Of a stretch of 64,000 bases of DNA, positions 12,501 to 22,104 are shown one piece after another. The position numbers and the translations under genes are program-made. The stretch is from assembly GCA_038501625.1 (NCBI GenBank), contig JAZAYU010000013.1, forward strand, positions 1,860,001-1,924,000. Reading direction: 5' to 3'. Positions within the stretch are counted from its first letter, which is position 1. Every line of letters starts with the position of its first letter. Source of the DNA: Corbicula japonica. Lineage: Eukaryota > Mollusca > Bivalvia > Venerida > Cyrenidae. Below the pieces are notes generated by a model that saw nothing but the letters and a program-made list of their open reading frames with translations, was not told where the DNA came from and searched no databases.

Positions 12501-15500
12501 AAGTTACAGAGCAGACACGATTTTGCAAGAAAATTCTATTTTTAGTAACAGTGACCTTGACCTTGGACCTACAGGCATGGGTATTGTACGCGACACACCG
12601 CCTTGTCATGGTGAACATTTGTGCCAAGTTATTTTGAAATCCCTCCTTTCATAACGAAGTTAAGGGCCGACTGTATATTTTGCTTTACACAAAATGTAAG
12701 CGAAAAAGGGGCATAATTTGAAAAATATTGGAAGAAGGGTTATGGGTCTTGTTTGTTATGATGTAGATTTTGATGGTGAAAATATATTTCAAGTTTCAAG
12801 GCAATATCTCAAGTAGTTTTAAAGTTAGGGGCAAAATGCATATTTTGCTTAACACAAAATATAAAAAAGGGGCATAACTTGAAATATATTGACAGCAGAG
12901 TTATGGGTCTTGTTTGTAATGATGTAGAATTTGATGATGAATGTATAATCCAAGTTTCAAGTTGATATGTCAAGTAGTTTATAAGTTATGGACCAAAGTG
13001 CATATTTTTCTTAACGCAAAATTTAAGTGAAAAAGGGGCATAACTTGAAAAATATTTGTAGCAGAGTTATGGGTCTTGTTGGTAATGATGTAGAATTTGA
13101 TGGTGAATATATATTCCAAGTTTCAAGTTGATATCATAAGTAGTTTTTAAGTTATGGACCAAAGTGCATATTTTGTTTAACGGACGCCGACGCCGACACC
13201 GGGGCGAGTAGGATAGCTCCCCTATTCTTCGAATAGTCGAGCTAAAAATTGTACAAAGAATATGAATTTCCAAATTAAACAAAAAGAATCTATGTCGTCG
13301 AGGATGATTTAAGAATGCTTACATCACTTGCAGTTTCACACCACTGATGGTAATCATCGATCAGCTTTACGCAGTGGGACATTTCCTGTGGACCAGACAG
13401 CCTTGCAGAAACTGAAAATACATCATCATGCCATGAAGTACAGAACATTTAAAATCTGAGTGGATTTCAAGTTGTTTTAAACAATATTTATTTAACAAGA
13501 GCCAGTCGGAAACGACAGCACGCTCGACTATTCGAAGTCAGACATATTTAAGCACATTTAAAACTGGGCTTCATTTAAACTGGGGAGTGATTCAGGAGTT
13601 TATGACACCCAACACACACACATGAACAAAAGTTTCTTAATCCAAGTTCAATAAATTACACTTAATTTATTATTGTAGTTTTTTTAGAGGGTTTACACAA
13701 ACCAGTCCATACACCCCTGCCCACCTATAGTGTGGTGTACTATAGTAAGGTATGGTATTGTTGTTGGTGGTGTTGTTGACGGTGTTGTTGGTAGTGTTGT
13801 TGTTGTTGGTGGTTTTGTATGTGTGGTTGTTGTTTTTAGGGTTTTTGTTGGTTGTGTTGTTGGTGTTGTTGTTGGTGGTGGTGGTGGTGTTGTTGTCAGT
13901 GTTGTTGCTGTTGGTGGTGGTTGTTGATGCTATTGTTGGTGTTGATGTTGTCGGTGGTGTTGTTGAAGGTGTTGTTGGTGGTGTAGTTGTTGTTATTTGT
14001 GTTATTGTTGGTTGAGTTGTTGGTGTTATTGTTGGTGGTGGTGTTGGTGGTATGTGGTGGGGGGTGGTGGTAGTGTGGTGTGGTGTGGTGGGTGGTGGTG
14101 GGTGGGTGGTGGTGGTGGGTGGTGGTGGTAGTGGGTAGTGGTAGGGGGTGGTGGTGGGTGGGTGGGTGGGTGGGTGTGGGGTGGGTGTGGGGTGGGTGGG
14201 TGTGGGGTGGTGGTTGGTGGGTGGATGGGGGGGTGGGGGGGTGGTGGGGGGTGGTGGGTGGGTGGGTGGGTGTGGGTGGGTGTGGGTGGGGGGGTGGGTG
14301 GTGGTGGTGGGTTGTGGTGTGGTGTGTGGTGGGTGGGTGGTTGGTGGTGGGGGGTGGTGGGTGGGTGGGTGTGGTGTGGTGTGGTGTGGTGTGGTGTGGT
14401 GTGGTGTGGTGTGGTGTGGTGTGGTGTGGTGTGGTGTGGTGTGGTGTGGTGTGGTGTGGTGTGGTGTGGTGTATGGTATAGTATAGTATAGTATAGTATA
14501 GTATAGTATAGTATAGTATAGTATAGTATAGTATAGTATAGTATAGTATAGTATAACCACTCAACACTTTCAACCAAAGTATGTTAAGTACATCTGTTTT
14601 AAACCTTTTCTATAGCATTACCTATGAAAAACACTAACATTGAAACTTTAACCATAATTTCTAAGTCTTAATTCTAATTTCTAAGCGAAAAAGGGCAAAA
14701 ATTAAATAAAAAAAGCAAGGATGAGTTATGGGCCTTTGAAAATCAACCTGATGTATGATAAAATAAAGGTATACAAAGTTTTAAAGTTGTCGTTTTAATA
14801 GAATGAAAGATATGAGGTTTCACCACCTTGCACGCAAACTTTAACCTTAATTTATAAGTCTAAAAAGGGCAATAATTTGATATAAATCAAAGAAAGAGTT
14901 ATGGTTCTTGGCACACATAGTCAGGGTCAAGATAGTGAACAAGTTTCAAAGCTATAGTACAAGAAGTATGAAAGTAACTAGCTTGCACGCAAACTTTAAC
15001 CTGAAATTCTAAGTTGAAAAAGGACCATAATTTGATTAAAAATTAAAGAAAGAGTTATGGTTCTTGGCATACATAGTCAGGGTCATGATGGTAAACATGT
15101 GTTGAAAGTTTCAAAGCTATAGTACAAGAAGTATGAAAGTAACTAGCTTGCACGCAAACTTTAACCTGAAATTCTAAGTTGAAAAAGGTCCATAATTTGA
15201 ACAAAATGGAAGTTAGAGTTATGCTTCTTGGCATACCCACTCGGGATATGATAATGAACAAGTGCTGAAAGTTTCAAAGCTGTAGTATAAGTAGTAAGGA
15301 AGTTACGGGTTTGTACACTAGCTTGCAAGCAAACTTTAACCTGAAATTCTAAGTCGAAAAAGGGCCATCATTTGATGAAAATGAAAGTTAGAGTTATGGT
15401 TCTTGGCATCCACACTCGGGACATGATGATGAACAAGTGTGCCAAGTTTCAAAGCTGTAGTATAAGTAGTATTGAAGTTATGTGTTTGTACAGTAGCTTT

Positions 15501-18500
15501 CACGCAAACTTTAACCTGAAATTCTAAGTCAAAAAAGGGCCATAATTTGATCAAAATGAAAGTTAGAGTTATGGTTCTTGACATACACACTCAGGACATG
15601 ATGATGAACAAGTGTGCCAAGTTTCAAAGCTGTAGTATAAGTTGTATTAAAGTTATGTGTCTGTACATTAGCTTGCACGCAAACTTTAACCTGAAATTCT
15701 AAGTCGAAAAAGGGCCATAATTTGATCAAAATGAAAGTTAGAGTTATGGTTCTTGGCATACATACTCGGGACATGATGATGAACAAGTGTGCCAAGTTTT
15801 AAAGCTGTAGCTATAGTAGTTTTTAAGATATCAGTAGGTTGCACGCAAACTTTAACCAAAGCGGGACGCCGACACCAACGCCGACGCCCAAGTGAGTACA
15901 ATAGCTCGACATATTCTTCGAATAATCGAGCTAAAAATGAACATTTAATGACGGACAACAATAATTTGCATTTTCTTTCTGGAAAACAGTAATTGTTCTT
16001 GCTCAAATTACAACACAGAGGCATACCATTTCACATTTAATATCAATCAAAGGGCCTTAACTCCTAATGATTGGCACATACTTGCTTGTTATCAAAATGG
16101 AGAAGATAGTATTTCCTTCAAATTCTGAACAAGTAGATTGTACAAACAGGCAACACAATACCTATTAAATGCCCTTTTCCTCCACAAGGGCAACAAAAAG
16201 TCAAGATAATCAAACTTCTCTCAAGTTATCGGCTAAGGTTCTGAGAACGGGTGGGTTTTTCAAAAATAAAGATGACATTCATTGGCTTTCTTTATGAAAT
16301 AAAGGCAACAACTGCTCCTTTAGCTGACTAGCAACAAATTCAGGACATCTGGGAGACAAGTCTTCCTCTACCCCATTCCCTAGCTCTTTCTGAAAATCAT
16401 TGAACTGAACATATAGCCCACTCGTCATACCTTCTATAGTTCTCTGCAGGAACGTCTGCTGTGGTGGCGTCTCACCCTGTAGGGTACCAGTTGGGATACT
16501 GGGTAGAGACAGGGATTGGATCAGGGGCCGTTGAGTCTCATCTCGGGGCTTCAAAACCATCACAGGCTTGTCTGGCTGCCTACTTCCAGGGGAGGGAGAA
16601 GTTGATGTTGAACTTCTTCTCACTGAGGATAACTGAAATATGTGAAAATAGACCAATGCCAATAAACATACCTAAGAAAAGCATCAGAATAGCATTATCT
16701 TATTCACAGATTTCAGGTTTGCACAACAGTTGATATCACCTGACATTGAATTGTTCATTGTGATAAAAAACTGATACAATGTATCTAGCTTCCAACAGTT
16801 TCAGAAGAAAGCAGTCTTCACATCATTTATTTTCTTTATTTACATCATGTTGACATGCTTATCAATGTAATGGTAAGCAGTTTCTGTTTGTTTGTTTTTT
16901 AAATTACAACTAGGGACGTTATGCTTTACAATACATAATTTTCTGTAGTCTTTCCTGTGCCTCTGGCTCTGCAAATAAACTTTCTTCATTCATTTTTTGT
17001 GTTCAATTATTAAATTTCTGATTTAATGCACCTTACTAACCATCCAAGAGTTCCAATAATATCCATTCAACCACTTCTTATGACTCAATTTTCTTGCACT
17101 TGGATTTTTTTTCTTAGAGAAAACACAGAGGAAACAGGGCAACATTGTTAGACTTGTAGTGCTTGTTACTACAGTACCTGTGGAGAATCACTGTCTGGAT
17201 GTTTAGCCAGTATTATGGGTCTGGATGTTGGCTGGTTACTGTCTGTCTCAAAGTCTCTTTCCTAAAATAGAAACATGCATTCAGTATTTCACCTCAAAAG
17301 AATTCAGGGTAGGTATAGGCCCTACATATGACCACATTTTATGCTCCCCCTTGGACCTTGGTTCACAAAGCAAGGACAGAATTTATGTTCAGTAATCATA
17401 TCTGTATTAATTTAAAGCCCCAGCCCTAAACTTAAGTAAGAATATACTATTGAAAAATCATATTTGTCCATATAGACTCCAATAAATAAACTCTCTAACA
17501 GAACACAAAAGGTCTGATCGAATTCTTTCTTATAGACGGGATTTTCAATGCTGTTGTTAAATTATAGTTAACGAACTTTTAAGAAGCTAAATATAATGGA
17601 GCTATATTAAGCACTGACAAAGAGAACACTTCATGCGCGATCTCGATTTCTGTGACTTTTCGGAAATCCTACTTTCGCTTTTAGTTTATTTTAGTAAATT
17701 AAAATTTTATTAGCCGAACTTATGCTGCACATTTATTCCCATAGTTCCAAATACATGTAATATTTCATACAAGAGCGGGTTAAATTGAAGTAATGCCGCT
17801 TTAAGCAGCCACACAAAGGAGTAACAAAAATTTAAAACATGTGGCTGTTTTAAACTGGTAAAAACAAGATAAATCTGGGAGCTAATGCTCACTAGTGATA
17901 CCCCCACTTTGAGAAATCTGACTTTCAATAAGTAATTTGCATTTTTACTCTGTATGGGAATGAAAAACCTGATGTAGTCACCTTTTTGGGAAAAACTGCA
18001 TCATAAGATTTTAAAGGAATTTTCTGAGGGGAAGCAGCGTTTTTTTCCCCAAAGGGGAAAGGTTCCCCTTCCCCTACAATTGGGAAATTTTCGCATTGTA
18101 AAATCTTAAAATTAGGAAAAAAATCAGTCGCAAAATCACCCAAATTGGGATTTTTTCTTAATTCATGTAAATAAACACTAGGGATTTTATTCAGCTTCAC
18201 CAAGCATCATAAGGTTCGGTTCCTTAACAGGAAACCCTTAAGTGATGTAACTGTTATGCCAGAACTATGTTACTGCCAATCCAATGACTGCCTGTCTATG
18301 GAAAAAAAATTCCATTGGCAGGAAAAGTTTCTTTGAGGTTGCAATCAATGTGAAATGAATCTGCATTTGAAATTATAATGGAAAGAGTGGGGGCTGGATT
18401 CAGTGTCAGGTCGAGACAATGTTTCTTTGTGCTACAGCTAGCTCAATGATAGCTTCTGAGTGGGATTCTATTTGGTTTCCAAATATGTCTGAAGGCTGGA

Positions 18501-20098
18501 TTCAAGTTTAGTTTAAGTCCGATTTACGGGGTAAAGTACAGGAGGTTGCTCGATACCGGTACCTACATTCATTGGTTCAAATCGCTCAGACTCGGGACTC
18601 GTCGCCAATGGCTTGGAATCGGTCGATATATACCCAAAATCTTGCAACAAAAGAATGCCAGTGTTCGTATTTAACGGCTTCCTTTGAATAATCGCTCATT
18701 CTAAACGTTGGTGTGAAGTCTGTAAACTACTTTCAGTTTCTGGAGACTGGTCTTTGCGCTTCAATTTTATACGTAAGAATCCGTCAACTTGTAATTATGG
18801 ACCGTAAACCAGTCTAAAAAAAGGACGTGTATAAAACGCGGACCGGATCAAAGACGTCACATGTCTGTACTTTATTTAATGATAACAACTGAGTAAGAGT
18901 CTAACCGGAGCTTTGATAAGAGTTACACCCCTTTGACAGTACGGTTTGTTTACGCGGAACTACATTTCTTGCAAAATAAAACTCTTTTGTCAACGGGAAA
19001 CGGCACTGTTTGTTGTCGGAAACATTAGCTTTGGGGATTGGGAAAGTCCGGTACTTTAAATTGGGAAGACTCCGGTCAGCTTTGGGAATGGTACCGTTTT
19101 GCGGAGGTAGTAAAGAAGGAAAAAAACCGCTGGGAAGGCGCCAGTTAACAGCCCCTACTAATGAAGGAAAAAAGCCCTGATTTAATGCAACCTGCTGTCT
19201 GGATTTTTTAACTGGCGTGTCAGTAGTGGGGGTACCAAGGTACGATCCTTCAACAGGTCTAGGAAACGGCTGTTTTTACGGACTGTCTGTAAATTTATAG
19301 ACTATCAGTTTATTTATAGATAAATGTGTCTGTAAATTTATGGACAGGGGAGGTTACAAAAGTTGTCAAAAGTTTAAATCTTGGTTCTACACCACATTGG
19401 GATAAAATGAATGAAAATCTACAAATAAATTAGTATTAAATATTGTAAATCAACAAAACTTTTTTAAAAAGATGTTTTTTATGTTCGGATGATTGTGTGA
19501 AATGTTGTTAGATCATTGATCACCATGTTGGAGAAGAAATAGCAGTGTAAACAAACTTCTGTTCTTTTTGTTTATGCCCTAAGTCATGCTCTTTGCTATA
19601 AGAATTAACAAAAAATGCTTTAGATTTGTGAATTTCTAAAATGTGTTAACTTTTGTATCAACCCTTGTCCATAAATTTATGGACACATTTATCTATAAAT
19701 AAACTGACAGTCTGTAAATTTACAGACAGTCCCTAAAAACAGCCGTTTCCTAGACCTGTTCAACCCGAGCCCTCGACCACTATTGTCTGTCTGTAAATCG
19801 AATGTCATAAATAGGATTCGACATAATGTTGGGTTGGTTGGGTAATAATGTGCCATTATCGATAATTTATCAATTCAGAGTAGTTGGAGTTTCCTTAGCT
19901 TGGGGCAGGCATGACCACGCGCTTTGGACTTGGAGACGAACCCCGTTTGTTTTTTACAGAACTCTCCAGTCCAAAGCACCTGTGTCAGTAGGCGTGTCAT
20001 TCGTTGATACAAACCTTTCTTAAAGACGGACCTCCACCTCTTGGTCTGCGCCTTCTTGGACCCCCTCGAGTTCTATCTCTATCTCCGTTATCTGACAT
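567..20098 (-). CDS. SMG9: SMG9, nonsense-mediated mRNA decay factor (5' part, 6 exons)
   Basis: Coding exons in transcript order: 20098-20015, 17261-17178, 16632-16431, 13411-13323, 10939-10827, 678-567. They join in frame to 228 residues, and every junction has AG and GT signals. The protein opens MSDNGDRDRTRGG, an Arg/Gly-rich start, followed by a low-complexity Ser/Pro/Thr stretch. Residues 141-160 read DDYHQWCETASDMLLEQTDF, followed by a P-loop, GLQGTGKST, at 168-176. The last exon carries GHMTNGIDIFVTSQRVILLD. This order matches SMG9, a P-loop NTPase-like subunit that with SMG8 restrains the SMG1 kinase acting on UPF1 in mRNA surveillance. The last exon ends in phase 0 at a GT donor, so the remaining half lies beyond base 1. 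Exon 3 must use the donor after 16431: the open frame running on to 16279 ends in a stop and does not fit the phase of exon 4. The family call is from recall of conserved motifs, not a search. Confidence 0.9.
1411..3402. mobile_element. Tandem-core element, family A
   Basis: The left end is AACAAGAGGGCCCTTAGGGC, containing a hairpin of AGGGCCCT repeated around one T, followed by TTGCTCACCTG. The right end is a hairpin, GCTCACCTTGTCA / TGACAGGTGAGC, then CTAA. GCTCACCTG and CAGGTGAGC form the inverted termini. The core is a tandem array of roughly 160-165 bp monomers from about 1590 to 3200; each has a GTGACCCCTGGGGCGGGGCC phrase and ends near CAGACAAGAAGATTTTTAAAG. A GACGATGCACGACGGACGACGG stretch precedes the right hairpin (3330-3352). 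No open reading frame of note. Confidence 0.75.
4348..4380. repeat. Perfect 14-bp hairpin
   Basis: CAAAGACCTATATA and TATATAGGTCTTTG are separated by GGTAA. It sits in the right part of the TGA-flanked element, next to the end of the module shared with other elements. Role unknown. Confidence 0.6.
5489..8774. mobile_element. TA-flanked Tc1/mariner-like element, nested in family B
   Basis: The left end is TA|CAGTACAAGCAGCGCGGATT; the right end read inward is CAGTACACACAGCGTGGATT, flanked by TA at 8775-8776. The inserted site lies inside the family B phrase CACTACCTACC, so the boundary is independently supported. TA duplications and CAGT ends are typical of Tc1/mariner. No transposase is seen. 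Subterminal DNA is CG-rich (CCGCGG motifs). It carries tandem-core element C (6339-8217); without it the element is about 1.4 kb. Confidence 0.75.
6339..8217. mobile_element. Tandem-core element, family C, copy 1
   Basis: The left end is AACAAGA, hairpin GCTGTC-AGAGGA-GACAGC, then GCTCGACTATTCGAA. The right end is hairpin CTATTC-TTC-GAATAG, then TCGAGCTAAAAA. GCTCGACTATTCGAA and TTCGAATAGTCGAGC form 15-bp inverted termini. The core has two monomer types: about 145 bp with AACAGTGACCTTGACC, and about 155 bp with GAGTTATGGGTCTTGTTGG. The right end carries CGCCGACGCCGACACCGGGG. The homologous element at 48901-50496 has an uninterrupted sequence here, which confirms the insertion. Confidence 0.85.
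8875..9471. mobile_element. hAT-like element, nested in family B
   Basis: The left end is CAAGGCTGTGAA and the right end TTCACAGCCCTG, a 12-bp inverted repeat with one mismatch. TCTGAT is duplicated at 8869-8874 and 9472-9477; removing the element restores the family B phrase AATCTGATAAA. The ends resemble hAT elements (CAGGG start), though a six-base duplication is short for that group. No transposase reading frame. Confidence 0.7.
10447..10475 (+). repeat. Run of 29 G
   Basis: Uninterrupted G homopolymer at the right end of tandem-core element B. Its true length is uncertain in any assembly. Confidence 0.9.
10483..10826. other. SMG9 intron 5, 5' end, no feature
   Basis: AT-rich unique-looking sequence between element B and the P-loop exon. 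Nothing recognised. Confidence 0.5.
10827..10939 (-). CDS. SMG9: SMG9 exon 5, P-loop exon
   Basis: A 113-nt exon encoding MLLEQTDFLVVGVIG followed by the nucleotide-binding loop GLQGTGKST. The acceptor is CTTGTTATAG and the donor is CATAG|GTAC. It starts in phase 0 from the preceding exon (ends TASD) and leaves two bases that are completed by the exon at 678-567. A 23-bp minisatellite starts only 44 nt upstream of its acceptor. Confidence 0.9.
10984..11250. repeat. 23-bp minisatellite beside an SMG9 splice acceptor
   Basis: About 11-12 units of GTGATGAAGATATGCAAGAA plus GAG, with a few base changes and one short unit. In transcript sense it is pyrimidine-rich and lies just upstream of the acceptor of the P-loop exon. 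It is open in several frames only because 23 is not a multiple of three. Confidence 0.9.
11363..13248. mobile_element. Tandem-core element, family C, copy 2
   Basis: The same ends, hairpins and two-part core as 6339-8217, in the same orientation and almost the same length (1886 versus 1879 bp), with scattered substitutions and small indels. It lies in SMG9 intron 4, 75 bp from the exon at 13323-13411. Confidence 0.85.
13494..15937. mobile_element. Tandem-core element, family D
   Basis: The left end is AACAAGAGCCAGTCGGAAAC, then GCTCGACTATTCGAA as in family C. The right end is TATTC-TTC-GAATA, then ATCGAGCTAAAAA. Monomers (about 150 bp, 14.68-15.85 kb) carry AAAAAGGGCCATAATTTGAT, GAGTTATGGTTCTTGGCAT and AGTAGTATTGAAGTTATG. 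ACGCCGACACCAACGCCGAC precedes the right end. A long GT-rich simple repeat occupies 13735-14556. It lies in SMG9 intron 3. Confidence 0.75.
13735..14556 (+). repeat. About 820 bp of nearly C-free GT/GTA simple repeat
   Basis: Three blocks follow each other: degenerate GTTGTTGGTG DNA to about 14040, GGTGGGTGGG to about 14370, then pure pentamers, about 20 units of GTGGT and about 15 units of TATAG. The plus strand has almost no C. The His/Thr/Pro-rich and Gly/Val/Trp-rich frames across it are artefacts of composition. Confidence 0.9.
15938..16430. other. SMG9 intron 3, 5' part
   Basis: No repeat boundary or gene seen. It includes an in-frame continuation of exon 3 to a stop at about 16279, which I read as intron because the GAAG|GTATGA donor and phase agree with exon 4. 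Confidence 0.6.
17262..19253. other. SMG9 intron 1, 3' part
   Basis: No gene or bounded element recognised up to the inverted-repeat element at 19254. The short open frames are not supported by any protein resemblance. Confidence 0.5.
19254..19758. mobile_element. 505-bp MITE with about 100-bp inverted ends (CAGGTCTAGG), copy 1
   Basis: Termini are CAGGTCTAGGAAACGGC...GCCGTTTCCTAGACCTG, and the inverted repeat continues through AATTTATGGACA for about 100 bp. TTCAA is duplicated on both sides (19249-19253, 19759-19763). It is the intact counterpart of 48568-50671, which is inverted and interrupted. Five-base duplications with a CAGG start could be hAT-like; no coding capacity. Confidence 0.85.
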
Positions 20099-20783
20099 CT
20101 TCTGTGCCAACTAATTTTTCCGAGTTCTTTGCACGATTTTTTCGTGATTTAATCGCGCGTTTCCGCCTGGTTATAGACTGGTATCCGGTATAAGAATAGG
20201 TACGGTTCAAAATAGACTCTCATTCAGTAGATAGCAGTGTAGGTCCAAATAGGACACTATACACTTAATTTGCAATGATAAAGTCACTTATAATTATTCA
20301 TATTTCTATACCAGTGTCAGTAACAGCACAATTACAGCTTTATTTTATATTTATTGTATTAATTGTCTATTTATTGTAGTAATGCTCAATTAATGTGGGT
20401 GTATTGGTGTGTTAATTGCCAATAAGTGGACAAAGCACAATGTTCGCTCTTATTAGGCTCTAAAAAACATTTAGCTGTGAATAATTCTGTTTAGCAGATA
20501 AATTGGCCAGTGGCTAGCATGTCCAACTAACAATCAAGTGACGAACCCCACGAATTTCCGATGTTTTTGTCTCGGCAGGTTTGATGTTGGAAGTTTGTGG
20601 GTACGAATCAATATAACTGGTTTCCAGAAAGAAATTAAAACCAGTTGGCGCTAAATTGTTTCATTTGGCTACAAAAACGCGTCCTACATGGTGGTCTTGG
20701 GTGTCAAAAAAGTTTGACTTCATTGCCGCGTGCCCCCAATTCAAAACTCGTGTATTGCCAATAAACAACTTACACTCTTGCAC
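20099..20783. promoter_or_regulatory. Presumed SMG9 5' UTR and promoter region
   Basis: The first 100 bp upstream of the SMG9 start are richer in C and G than the surroundings (CGCGCGTTTCCGCC at 20153-20166). No TATA box or other element is convincing. This is position-based inference. Confidence 0.35.
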
Positions 20784-21428
20784 GCTTAAGGTGGAATGTA
20801 CCTTTAAAAATATTTTCAAGAAAATAGTTGAATTTGGTATCAAATGAAAGTTTGTGATATTCCTGATACGAAATGGATATTGGTTTTGACAGTTATAAAT
20901 CCTGTCACTGTACATGACGTCGCAAACAACACCATCTACGCACGTTTTTGACCGTCTGTCAATGGCCGTAAAATCGCCGTATTTTTCATTTTTGATCTAA
21001 AATAGTGACGCATAAAGACAATTTAACCAAACAGAATGATCATGTTAGTGCTTTCCTTTATGCTGATAGGAAAAACATTATAAATTTCTTTACAATTGTT
21101 AAATTAATAACAAAAATGAGATGTTTTAAAATTTCGAGTTTTCATCGATTTTTCACATTTAAAGTCCAATTAGAAAAAATCGGCCAGAAATTTTTTTGCA
21201 ATTTTTTGATATATTCAGGAACAATATATTTTCAATTCCATAGTCAATTTTCAAAAACTTTCACAGTCGATTTATTTTTCAATCGCGATTTGATGAAGTA
21301 CACCACACGTCGTATTTTGACGCCGTAAATATCAATGTTCGCGATCCCGTTATTTTGATTATTAAGTAACGTTCGTTTTTAAGAGGAACACATGAGATTC
21401 GTTATTCAAAGAGGACATTTTTCGTTTA

Positions 21429-21838
21429 TGGAATTAATTGCAAAATCTCACTAAAGTCAGATCTAACAAAATGTTAGATCTGATGACGGCCTGCAGACAC
21501 CTTACACAAGTAATAGCGGTTTTCACCGATTACTACTTTCAGAAATGGTCAACACAGGAAGGATGATTTATAACGCTCGCAAAATGATCTGAAGATGCCA
21601 TTACATTAGAAATGAATGCAATACTACATAAACATATAAATATATCTCCAGTAAACATGTCTTACGCAGACTGTCCACACTTTCCATAGTTTAAAATACT
21701 ATTTTTACTTTCACTTTTGCGATTTAGGCGACAATCTGATTGGTTCAAAGGGTTAGTGATAAAACCACGTTTTTGTTACTCGTCTTCAGATCCTGATAGC
21801 GTAGCGGTTTTCAGGATATGATTTTAATCTGATTGTTA
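21429..21838. repeat. Dispersed repeat, copy 1
   Basis: About 400 bp matching 42432-42803 in the opposite orientation. Shared phrases include AGATCTAACA, GTCTGCAGGCC (inverted), TTTTACTTTCACTTTTGCG and the end TAGCGTAGCGGTTTTCAGGA. Class unknown. Confidence 0.7.
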
Positions 21839-21927
21839 ATGGCACAGTGTTTCGTCCAATTCAAATAAGTGCATGCTATTGCCAAGATAAAGACCGCTAC
21901 AGGCTTTTATTTATTCTATATTCTATT

Positions 21928-22104
21928 CCAAAAGAAAGTATGCACTTAGTTTTTGGTGATTTTTCTTTAACTGCTTTTCTTAATGCCAAAATATTCTATA
22001 GTTAATTATCTATGTCTATTCTCAATGTTGATACCAAAACATTTAGGCATTAAGAAAAGCAGTCAATGAGCAATCACCGAAAAGAAAGTTTGCACTTTCT
22101 TTTG
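21928..22104. repeat. 177-bp inverted repeat (MITE-like)
   Basis: Arms of about 58 bp begin CAAAAGAAAGT and run to CTGCTTTTCTTAATGCC, then reverse. The centre is about 60 bp. It lies inside the 4.2-kb inverted-repeat element. Confidence 0.7.

Noticed and set aside
13670..14577. Long His/Thr/Pro-rich and Gly/Val/Trp-rich open frames on both strands (up to 296 codons)
   Set aside because: They follow from a C-poor simple repeat that contains no stop triplets in several frames; no start context, domain or splice support.
16279..16430. Extension of SMG9 exon 3 to an in-frame stop
   Set aside because: The donor GAAG|GTATGA at 16431 is strong and is the one whose phase gives an open join to exon 4; reading on would truncate SMG9 before its P-loop.
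21005..21328. 107-codon frame, with its inverted counterpart at 24481-24804
   Set aside because: Both lie in the arms of an inverted repeat and differ by many amino-acid changes; no domain and no splice or promoter context.
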